A stretch of DNA of 20,555 nucleotides, from NCBI GenBank assembly GCA_049999725.1, contig JBNGIS010039139.1:1-20555 (forward strand), written 5' to 3'. Numbering within the stretch: position 1 is the first letter of the stretch; each line of letters opens with the position of its first letter. The DNA is from Haplomitrium mnioides. Taxonomy: Eukaryota > Marchantiophyta > Haplomitriopsida > Calobryales. The notes beneath the pieces were generated by a model. It did not search any database. It saw only the letters and a program-made list of their open reading frames with translations, and was not told the origin of the DNA. This document shows positions 9,115 to 16,066 of this stretch, piece by piece. A program made the translations under genes and the position numbers.

Positions 9115-9345
9115 GAACCTTCCTAACCGGTCCCCCCCACTTCGGATCCCCACTCGGAACCCTCTTAACAGGGGATTCCACTTCGGATCCCCACTTCGGA
9201 CTATTAACGGAAACCCTCTTAAGTGGGGCCTCCCACTTCGTAAAGCAATCGGAACCCCCTTAACTGGGGTTCCCCACATCGTAAGACGGAGTTCCGAAGC
9301 CTTCTTCGGACTCACGGATCCACGGACTATGGACTCCCCTCGGAT
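9115..9345 (-). repeat. Palindromic module cluster A in insertion 2
   Basis: Four degenerate copies in reverse orientation: near 9123 (CTAACCGG...CCCACTTCGG), 9163 (CTTAACAGGGGATTCCACTT), 9217 (CTTAAGTGGGGCCTCCCACT) and 9259 (TTAACTGGGGTTCCCCACAT). They are followed by GGAGTTCCGAAGCCTTCTTCGGACTCACGGA near 9288. That tail recurs at 10410, so cluster A and cluster B are direct copies about 1.1-1.2 kb apart. Confidence 0.65.
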
Positions 9346-10030
9346 CACGGACTCTCGCGGAACATTTCATTCTTCTCTTTTTCAGTTTTTCCATTTCATT
9401 GATTCTCCTTCTTTGTCGACAGATCGCAACAGGTCTGTTCGTTCTTTTCCTTTGTTCAATTCTTACCATCGGAGCAACATTCCCCGTTGCTGTTCGATTT
9501 TCTTCAGCGCGAAGAACTTCTCCAGCGGCGACATTCTCTCTCTGCCCGAACGCTTCTCCAGCCGTGCGATGCATCCTCCCCCAGCAGCTTCCTCTGCTCT
9601 TCATTTGGTTCCTTCAAATCTTCTTCATTCGGTTGCTCGTAGCAGAGAACAGATCCTCTTTCAATTTTCGTTTTGTTAAATTTTGAACTTGCCTCCCGTT
9701 TCCTTGTTGTTCGATCTTCTCCCCATTTTCGATCGCATCTTCAGCAACTAGAACCTTCCTAGATCTCTTCTTCAATTGCTCCTCCCGCTGCGGCATTCTT
9801 CTTCATGTGATTCAATTGCTTCTCCAGCAGCGACTAGTCTCCATTCGATTGCTCACCAGACGCGACGGATCTTCTCTGTTCGATCGTTCCTGCAGCACAG
9901 CTCTCGTTGTTCGATTGATTTTCTCACCAGCGGCATTCTTCCCTCTGTTCCTGTTCGATCAATAGCTCAGCCGTGACATGCTCTCATTCATGTTCTCGGT
10001 AAGGAACAGATCCTCGAATTTTCAGAACCA
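9346..10030. other. Pyrimidine-rich spacer of insertion 2
   Basis: About 690 bp of C/T-rich sequence with recurring GTTCGAT and TTCTCCAGCRGCGAC-like phrases, apparently an old degenerate short-period repeat. Open frames run through it, up to 229 codons at 8990-9679, but they are Ser/Phe/Arg/Pro-rich translations of biased DNA with no domain pattern. Confidence 0.4.
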
Positions 10031-10034
10031 TCCG

Positions 10035-10265
10035 GTCGAACTTTCGTCTCTCGAATCCGTACCCTTTTCGAACTTTCAATCTCTGGCCAAATTCGAACTT
10101 TCACACTTACTTCCCTTCAGTCCGGATAGTCTATTTATCATCCTTTCGCTCATTCCGTTGTTACTCCCCTTAGTCACTCGTAGAAAAGTTCGATGTAAGA
10201 ACAATAACTCCCATAAATCCATTTCGAACTTTCAGATCATCCGCAGGACCAGTTCGAACTTTCAA
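10035..10265 (-). repeat. Five dispersed copies of (T)TCGAACTTTC
   Basis: The motif starts at about 10034 (with GTCGAA), 10067, 10092, 10223 and 10253. Its reverse complement GAAAGTTCGAA corresponds to GAAAGTTTGAA in insertion 1 (2303, 2327), where the CpG has become TG. The segment ties the two insertions together. Confidence 0.7.
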
Positions 10266-10319
10266 GATCATCCTTTTCTTCAGTCCGAATTGTCTACATA
10301 TCACCATTTCGGCTGCTTA

Positions 10320-10470
10320 ATCCTTCCTCGCTTCGGATCCAGTTTAACCAGTCCTCCCCACTTAGGAAAGCTGATCGGAACCAACTTAAGTGGGCTCCCC
10401 ACTTAGGAAGGCGGAGTTCCGAAGCCTTCTTCGGACTCACGGACCCTTCACGGACCACGGACCACACTTC
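10320..10470 (-). repeat. Palindromic module cluster B in insertion 2
   Basis: Two modules: near 10342 (TTTAACCAGTCCTCCCCACT) and near 10384 (CTTAAGTGGGCTCCCCACTT). The second is an almost perfect palindrome: CTTAAGTGGG and CCCACTTAGG pair at 9 of 10 positions around CTC. They are followed by the same GGAGTTCCGAAGCC...GGACTCACGGA tail as cluster A. Confidence 0.7.
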
Positions 10471-11205
10471 ACGGACTACGCTTCCGCTCACTTCCAATTT
10501 CTTCCTCATCCCCTTAAAATTTCCAATTCCTTCCGATTCCAATTATTCACACAGCAAAAATTCGTCGTCCGTCACTTCCTCGCTGATCCGATTAATTCCC
10601 ACTTTATTTGCTTCCACACATTTCCGCATCGACCATTCTCGCACGACCATTCTTCACTTCAATTCGTAAAGCTCTTCAATAATTTTGAATCCTTCATTCA
10701 GATCAGGTCGCCCTTCATTCTTCGTCGTTCAAAATCAGATCCCAGTGCAGCATTCGATTCTACAGCACAGCCAGACATTCGAATTTCCAATGCAGCCTTA
10801 TTCAACTGGTTAGAACTGGTAAATCAATTATTCTTCAACCATCTCCGCGCCTTGTTCTTTCCTCATTCACCAAGCCTCTTCGCTTCCGAATTCATCAACA
10901 GGGAGCTTGCATGGATCGGATCGCAACATTCATTCGATTCCTTTTGAATCATCCTTCACTTGAATCAGTCACAAACCAATCGATCAATCTCCATTCTTCG
11001 ATTCAGCCATCTTTAATTCCACAGGAAAGGAAGTCTTCACAGCAGGCCGATCAGCCACATTTCTTCCTCGCCAGTACTTATTTACATATTTTTACACTTT
11101 AACACTTATTATACACAAAGCTGAAGCTTCACTACTTCCCTCTCACTCCACTACTCAGAAGAGACCTCCTTCAAGCTGTTTCTGACCTTTTGTCAGGAAC
11201 TATGC
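10471..11205. other. Right part of insertion 2, no coding content seen
   Basis: Pyrimidine-rich sequence rich in ATTCGATT- and TTCATTC-like phrases. There is no protein domain on either strand and no convincing terminal CA with a target duplication. The boundary with Copia-A lies before 11209, where RT-linker similarity resumes. Confidence 0.35.
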
Positions 11206-11208
11206 TCC

Positions 11209-11571
11209 CATACAGACCTCTAGGCTCAAAGAATAAGCCTAGACCATCGACATCAATCAACATTGCTACATAGAACGATGAAATAGCAGTTGATTATTCC
11301 CATACCGGTCAAATATAGAACAGATCCCATACCACTATGGATGAGTCATTTGCATTCTCTATATCACAATCTATCAACAAGGATATGCCTGATCCTTTAT
11401 CTTTAAGAGAAGCATAATCAAGAACTGATTGGCCCCAACGGAAAAAGGCAATTAATTCGGAACTTGACTCTCTCATAAAATGACAAGTTTTCAGTTCCAT
11501 CATGTCTGCACCCATTGATGTGCATTTGACAGATTACAGATTTATTTTTGTCTGCAAATATAATGCAAAGG
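11209..11571 (+). pseudogene. Copia-A reverse transcriptase, N-terminal part
   Basis: After insertion 2 the polyprotein resumes with RPLGSKNK, the usual linker end. It continues with NDEIAVDYSHTG, then TDWPQRKKAINSELDSL (family DWPKWKEAI), then RFIFVCKYNA (family YKWVFVRK), the standard opening of Copia RT. In-frame stops occur near 11272, 11317 (TAG where the family has Trp), 11418 and 11480 (TGA where Arg is expected). One base is missing near 11571, after which the frame moves and reads DVTRCKARLVAKGYTQ. All of this belongs to the RVT_2 domain, which copies element RNA into DNA. Confidence 0.85.
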
Positions 11572-12643
11572 TGATGTCACAAGATGCAAGGCCAGATTAG
11601 TGGCCAAAGGATACACTCAAACTCTTGGACATGACTATGATCTAACATACTCACCTGTTATGGACACTATTACTTACAGATACATGATAGTCTTTGCTAT
11701 CCAACGTCATCTAACTATGCATATAATGGACGTCATCACTGCTTACTTATATGGCTCTCTGGATAGCCAGATTTTTATGAAGGCACCTCCCGAGCTTATA
11801 TCAAGAATGGCATTTCACATTCAAGAGGAGAACAGCCAAAGTGCATATGGACCTTTAGTCCCAAATGGCCCAAATTCTGAGATTAGACCTTTTGTCTCTC
11901 ATGATCCAAATTCTAAGAATGGACCTTTTGTCCCTCATGGCCTAAATTCTGAAGTTGGACCTTTTGTCCCTTATGACATGCACTATAAAAATGGACCTTT
12001 AGTCCACATAGGCACAATGATTCAAAATGGAACTTTTGTCCACAAAGACCTCAATCTAGGAAAAGGACCTTTTGTCCTCAATGGCCAACAAATGAAGGGA
12101 CCTTCTGTCCACAAAAGACCACTGCCAATCCAGAAAGGACCTTTAGTCCTCACGTCTAAAAGACGATGCCAAATGATGGAAACTAAGCTGCACAAGCAAA
12201 TCAATGGACCTTTACTCCAGCCAACGCACTCGCTGAGCAAGCAGCAAATCAATGGACCTTTAGTCCGGCCAACGCACTCGTTGAGCAAGCAGCAAATCAA
12301 TGGACCTTTAGTCTAGCCAGCGCACTCGCTGAGCATGCAACACTCCAAAGGACCTTTAGTCTTGCTAGCCAATTTGCTAAGCAAACAAAGCTATAGAGTA
12401 CCTTTAGTCCCATATATATACAAGCTGCAAAGTGGACCTTTAGTCTCCCATCATCAAAGTATTCCACATGACAATGTGAAGTTGGCAAAGCATTCTATAA
12501 ATGCATTTGGATCACATATCAATCAACCAGGCACACAAATGGCAGTTCAAGTCCTGAGATCGATATATGGACTCAAACAAAGTAGCAGAAATTGGTACCA
12601 AAGATTCAAATCAAAAAATGATAACAAATTTTTTTACAAATGA
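11572..12643 (+). pseudogene. Copia-A reverse transcriptase core, with in-frame repeat array
   Basis: The frame starts with the KARLVAKGYTQ block and reaches motif A, IMDVITAYLYGSL, with the first catalytic Asp at 11729-11731. About 35 residues later a 15-unit repeat array begins (11849-12446). The same frame then continues to LRSIYGLKQSSR (12554-12589), the conserved block normally only about 45 residues after motif A; here the gap is about 275. Only one stop lies in between: TAG at 12314-12316, where sister repeat units have CAG or CGG. The frame is lost near 12635 because a run of seven T has one base too many; similarity continues as KFFTNDDIAPCLF in the next frame. Whether an enzyme with 230 extra residues could work is unknown. 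Confidence 0.85.
11849..12446 (+). repeat. 15-unit palindromic GGACCTTTAGTCC array inside RT
   Basis: The 13-bp core GGACCTTTWGTCC (GGAC/GTCC inverted repeat) starts at 11849, 11885, 11921, 11957, 11993, 12029, 12065, 12098, 12137, 12206, 12254, 12302, 12350, 12398 and 12434. Spacings are 36 six times, then 33, 39, 69, then 48 four times, then 36, all multiples of three. Conceptually each unit encodes G-P-L/F-V followed by 8 to 12 variable residues. Spacer sequences of the 48-bp units are also similar (CGCACTCGCTGAGCA); those of the 36-bp units are less so. Unit 2 changes both arms together (AGAC/GTCT). Confidence 0.93.
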
Positions 12644-13005
12644 TGACATTGCTCCATGCCTATTTATGAAACACCAAGGCTTTGAATATGTCATAGTTGC
12701 ACTTTATGTAGATGACATAAACATTTTTGGCACAAAAGCTTTAGCTGCCAATACTATCGCCAAACTGAAGGATATATTTGAAATGCAAGACATTGGAGAA
12801 CCTAATCTCTATCTCAGAATCCAGTTTGAGCATATGCCCAATGGTATTCTGATCCATCAGTCTACATATACGGCCAAGATTCTCAAGCAATTCAATATAG
12901 ACAATGCTCATCCAACGAGCACCCCAATGGAGCTTAGATCTTCGAACCCAACAAAGGACATGTTCGAAAAACAAAAAGAACACGAACCAATTCTGGGATC
13001 AGAAA
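12613..13005 (+). pseudogene. Copia-A reverse transcriptase, catalytic YVDD part
   Basis: This frame carries TNDDIAPCLF, then the active-site block ALYVDDINIFGT with YVDD intact at 12705-12716. It continues with LKDIFEMQDIGE, YLRIQFEH, GILIHQSTYTAKILKQF and STPMELRS, all in family order. The catalytic Asp pair is present. The frame ends at a run of six A near 13003-13008, one base longer than the family reading needs; after it PYLSAIGALMNLA is read in the third frame. Confidence 0.88.
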
Positions 13006-13712
13006 AAACCATACTTGTCGGCAATAGGAGCACTCATGAACCTTGCAAATCAGACCAGACCTGATATATCTTTTGCAGTAAACATGCTCGCAAGGCACAG
13101 CTTCCAGCCCACCATTCGCCTTTGGAACGGGCTCAAACGCATTTTCAGATACTTGAAAGGTACAAAAGACATGGGACTCTTTTTCCCTAAAAATGCATCA
13201 AATGATGTTGTCGGCTATGCCGACGCTGGATACTTATTTGATCTTGATGACGCAAAGTCTCAAACAGGATATGTTTTCATTAAAGAAAAAACTACTATCT
13301 TATGGAAGAGCACCAAGCAAACTATTACTACTACCTCGACCAAACATGCAGAGATCATTGCCCTTTATGAGGCTAGTAGGAAATGTATATTTGATAACTT
13401 ATTGACCATATCAACACCAATACGGGCCAACCCACACTTGATTCTCCTACTGTAATATACGAGGACAAGCGACCATGTGTTGACAAGATTGCTCAAGGCT
13501 TTGTTAAGGGTGACAAAATTAAACATATTGCTCCTAAGTTCTTTTACACCCATAAGCAACATGGTGATAAAATCAATGTCCAAAGGATAACAAGCAAAGA
13601 TAACAGAGCAGATATCTTCACCAAACCACTTCCACCTACCCTACACATTGCACATACTACGGGGCTTGGTTTGAGAAGACTCTCTGAATTACAGCAGAAC
13701 AACATACAATAA
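13005..13712 (+). pseudogene. Copia-A RT end and RNase H, polyprotein C-terminus
   Basis: PYLSAIGALMNLANQTRPDI begins the stretch joining RT to RNase H. RNase H has GYADAGY (Asp at 13222-13224), KHAEIIALYEA (Glu at 13351-13353) and IYEDK (Asp at 13464-13466; the family reads YEDN). A frameshift lies near 13405-13415. Then come KHIAPKFFYTH, INVQRITSKDNRADIFTKPLP and LRRLSEL, the normal Copia C-terminus, ending with TAA at 13710-13712. RNase H degrades the RNA strand of the hybrid. The catalytic residues look preserved in this part. Confidence 0.88.
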
Positions 13713-13716
13713 CTGC

Positions 13717-13718
<2 letters not shown>

Positions 13719-13775
<57 letters not shown>
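13719..13775. repeat. (TA)n microsatellite, about 28 repeats
   Basis: An uninterrupted TA dinucleotide run a few bases after the pol stop codon. Such runs are unstable in length. Confidence 0.97.
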
Positions 13776-13778
<3 letters not shown>

Positions 13779-14271
13779 TTATTTCCATACCTCTCTGACC
13801 TTTAGTCATAAAGATCAAGGATTGCAAAGACGATCATTTATTTTGAAGCAAATGCCTAATCTTGTCTGAATGTAATACAGGTAATGCCAAGAGCATATGA
13901 TATCAGAAGCTAACATCACTTCTCAGCTTTTGAAGCTGACATCATTTTTCAGACAGATCTTCAAGACACAAGAAGAGGACAAAAAAATAATAACATTGAA
14001 GACGCAACAACACCATGTAGCAAAATGATGACATTGCCATACTCTTGAAGGCAAAAATTTATGACAACTTTTTTTCTTTTTGACATTGTGATTATTTACG
14101 CACACTCCACACTATACCATAATCTACCTATACATATATGGTGGCACTCTTTCCCTTGGAAGAAAGTGGGAGGGTTTTAATGAGACCACACATACATAGG
14201 ATTTGGACCTGGAATTCCATGGATATATAGTCCTTTTTAAATGTGGCTGATTATTAGTAGAAGAATCAGCT
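13776..14271 (+). other. 3' untranslated region of Copia-A
   Basis: No protein is recognisable. Near 14146-14185 lies CACTCTTTCCC...GGGTTTTAATGAGACC, a variant of the phrase found before the 3' LTR in many plant Copia elements (ACTCTTTTTCCC...GGTTTTAACGAGGC). A short direct repeat (GAAGCTRACATCAYTTYTCAG) occurs near 13908 and 13932. Confidence 0.6.
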
Positions 14272-14280
14272 AAGGGGGAG
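14272..14280 (+). promoter_or_regulatory. Polypurine tract of Copia-A
   Basis: AAGGGGGAG lies directly against TGTTATATAG at 14281. This is the expected plus-strand primer immediately upstream of a 3' LTR. Confidence 0.85.
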
Positions 14281-14380
14281 TGTTATATAGGGACCATATA
14301 TAACCCTATATTAGGAGTTGTACTCTCATTCTACTCTCGCTCTCGGAAGTATATAGAGACCATATATAACCCTAGAATAG
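14281..14380 (+). repeat. 3' LTR of Copia-A, short, end inferred
   Basis: It starts with TG directly after the polypurine tract. ATATAGGG (14285-14292) and CCCTATAT (14304-14311) form an inverted repeat around an 11-base loop. The same stretch, GACCATATATAACCCTA, recurs about 65 bp later near 14358. Gypsy-C RT similarity resumes at about 14382, and the window's first bases (GGAATAG, just before the primer site) resemble AGAATAG near 14376. An LTR of only about 100 bp is therefore likely. It does not end in the usual CA, so the exact end is uncertain. Confidence 0.6.
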
Positions 14381-14381
14381 G

Positions 14382-14830
14382 ATCATATAACATAGGATGG
14401 AAATCCTTCTTTGTCACATCATTTAATTTCCAAAAATCCACATAGACTAAGATCTTCCCTCCTTTCTTTCTAGATTGGGGATAACTACTCAACCCTAGTT
14501 AACTCAATCTCTTCTGGGAACTCCAACAATCTTTCTTTAGTATCTTTTTCTAGAGCTGGCTCAATTGGGAAACAATACTTTTTGTAAAGTCAGATAGAAT
14601 CTTCCAAATAGTCCTCGATTTCCAAATTGGTATTTAATAGAGCAGACGCATGAAAATAGTTCTACAAATTTGGAAGAAAATCAGTCAAAAGGAAGTTATT
14701 CTCATAATCTCTTCCTCTTTTGATTCGAGCCACAATTTCCTACACTCTCCACAAAGACCAATTCTCCAAATCTTGTTCTTCCTTAGGGCTTAGTTATTCA
14801 ACCTTAAACTCATAATGAATATTCAATGGT
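14382..14830 (-). pseudogene. Gypsy-C: antisense Ty3/Gypsy reverse-transcriptase relic
   Basis: Read on the - strand, about 14382-14450 encodes VYVDFWKLNDVTKKDFHPML. This corresponds to the Gypsy RT block with consensus CVDYRKLN-x-x-TRKDHFPLP, most like the Athila/Tat style. It is preceded by WVVIPN, where the family has a PVVVPKK-like phrase. Further upstream on that strand (to about 14830) the frame is broken by many stops and only weakly interpretable. Similarity ends abruptly at the inferred Copia-A LTR end, which suggests that Copia-A integrated into this older Gypsy copy; the rest of its RT would then lie left of the window. Confidence 0.65.
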
Positions 14831-15607
14831 GAGTTTTGCAAATGTTTACTTTGCATAACTTAATGCCTCTCCAACAACAACACCAAAAATTCACATGTAG
14901 TAACAATGGTGAACTCGAAACAATCAACTCAACCCTCTTTTCAAGTTATTTTCAACGAGGATGCAAACTTTTAGATCAAGAATCCACTTCTTCCTCACTA
15001 AAACTCTCACTTCACCACAAACTTATTAACTAATCTTTCCAAAACTGGTTTCAAACTTGTGAGATCAACTCTATTAGCTTCCCAATAGACTCACTCACTT
15101 CCCATGCCTCTTCCCCAAAAAGCTACGGTGGTTCAAAGTTAATAACGTTCAAAACAATAATGAAAAGTCCTTTCCAAATGTCGCCATCTGCCGCATTCCA
15201 ATAGGTAGTTGGAGCATCGCGTTGACCTCCAACTTTCTTGTTCTTTTGACCATTGCTTTATGACAATATAGCCAACATCACTCGAAAATTCTCTCGACCA
15301 ATCATGACTAAGAACATCACTTCCTATTAGCCGCCTAACGCCCCATTCAACCTAGAAGTTTAACCATCATCCCAATACATCTATCAGACAATCTATTCTT
15401 CCGCTTCAACTGCTTCTATTACACTAAATCCTACAATTTCCTAGAGCTTGACATACGTTCCAATAAAGAATTTTAGGAATTTCTATTTTGTCAAATACTC
15501 GAATCCCTAATTCTTTCATCGTCACACTCACAAACATATGCGTCTTCTTTTATCTTGTGCATTCTTTCATAATTCTGTTTCTACCTTGGCAAAATGCAGA
15601 CATTAGA
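14831..15607 (-). other. Probable upstream part of Gypsy-C, very degraded
   Basis: No domain can be named with confidence on either strand. On the - strand there are scattered stretches without stops, as expected for an old gag or protease region upstream of RT. The block ends exactly where the Gypsy-B LTR starts (15608). Confidence 0.3.
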
Positions 15608-15997
15608 TGTAATAGTACAAGCATAAGGTTGTGTTATTTATAAGAAAATAGACAGGAGTGAAGGAAGTGGTAGTGAGTTACTTTTAGGGTTGAGATTATG
15701 TTACTTGCTTTTGAAGTTACTTTTAGTAGATAGTCACTTTTAGGGCTGAAATTAGAAGTGACTTGTAAGTGAAGAAAGAGGGATGACACCCTCTTCTCTT
15801 GTATAAATAGAAGGGCTTCTTAGCCCCACTTCTCATTCTAGAGTTCCTCTCGAATCACTTGGGTTCTTTGGTTGCTTGGCTTTTTCTTGCACTCTTGGTC
15901 TTAGTTTGGACCTTGAGTTGCCTTTGGTCGAAGAACTCTATTTGAGTTCACTATGAGTTCTTACTCATTTGAATTTGGTCCTTGAGATTATTTTACA
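15608..15997 (+). repeat. 5' LTR of Gypsy-B (390 bp)
   Basis: The LTR begins TGTAATAG and ends ATTTTACA, so the ends form a perfect TGTAA/TTACA inverted repeat. It is followed after one base by a tRNA-Met primer site. It contains a TATA box, TATAAATAG, at 15802-15810, followed by a CTTCTTAGCCCC phrase plausible as the transcription start. TTAGA (15603-15607) would be the left target-site duplication; the right one is not in the window because the element is truncated. Confidence 0.85.
15802..15810 (+). promoter_or_regulatory. TATA box of the Gypsy-B LTR
   Basis: TATAAATAG lies about 190 bp before the end of the LTR, a usual place for the U3/R promoter of a plant LTR. Confidence 0.7.
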
Positions 15998-15998
15998 T

Positions 15999-16010
15999 TG
16001 GTATCAAAGA
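15999..16010 (+). promoter_or_regulatory. Primer-binding site (tRNA-Met type) of Gypsy-B
   Basis: TGGTATCAAAGA follows the LTR end ACA by one base and matches the canonical TGGTATCAGAGC at its first eight positions. Confidence 0.8.
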
Positions 16011-16066
16011 CAAAGTTCTTTTTGGTAGTGAGTTACATGGAGAATTAAGAGGTGGTGGTTTAAGCA

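Larger units (their letters stand above)
7637..11205 (-). mobile_element. Insertion 2: non-coding element(s) in the Copia-A integrase-RT linker, exact ends unresolved
   Basis: Copia elements normally have well under 300 bp between the last integrase signature (near 7636) and the RPLGSKNK-like linker motif that precedes RT (11209). Here there are about 3.57 kb, so foreign DNA is present. Sequence from about 9040 to 10500 is related, in reverse complement, to insertion 1 (palindromic modules, AAAGTTYGAA segment), so at least this part is the same family in opposite orientation. I could not find convincing TG...CA ends with a matching target duplication. The first kilobase might be a separate insertion. 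Confidence 0.6.
1..14380 (+). mobile_element. Copia-A: decayed Ty1/Copia LTR retrotransposon, 5' LTR outside window
   Basis: A single Copia element can be followed in order: primer-binding site, gag, zinc knuckle, protease, GAG-pre-integrase and integrase, reverse transcriptase, RNase H, polypurine tract, 3' LTR. The order integrase before RT is diagnostic of Copia. It is interrupted at 745-5209 and between about 7640 and 11205, and carries a 600-bp repeat array in RT. Removing these leaves roughly 5.6 kb between primer site and 3' LTR, a normal Copia internal size. Numerous frameshifts and nonsense codons make it non-functional. The 5' LTR must lie left of the window because the primer site starts at base 8. 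The right limit, about 14380, is inferred from where Gypsy-C reverse-transcriptase sequence resumes. Confidence 0.9.

Noticed and set aside
8990-9679. Open frame of 229 codons on the + strand
   Set aside because: Composition is Ser/Pro/Phe/Arg-rich with no domain; it runs through palindromic modules and repeats shared with insertion 1, and open frames also occur on the opposite strand, as biased composition predicts.
9115-10470. The two direct module clusters about 1.2 kb apart as LTRs of insertion 2
   Set aside because: Similarity is limited to about 150 bp around the modules; flanking sequence before and after differs, and no primer site or purine tract is placed accordingly.
9978-10947. 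Two consecutive + strand open frames of 142 and 185 codons
   Set aside because: They translate TTCGAACTTTC repeats, palindromic modules and pyrimidine-rich spacer; no domain is recognised.
11849-12446. The regular 36-bp spacing looks at first like a CRISPR array
   Set aside because: The conserved part is only 13 bp, the period changes from 36 to 48, units are diverged, the frame continues RT coding, and the context is a plant retrotransposon.
11849-12446. Resemblance of GGACCTTTAGTCC to the CCTTTAGTCCCGGTT inverted repeats of grass DNA transposons
   Set aside because: Only the short core matches; the CGGTT continuation and transposon termini are absent, so no link can be claimed.
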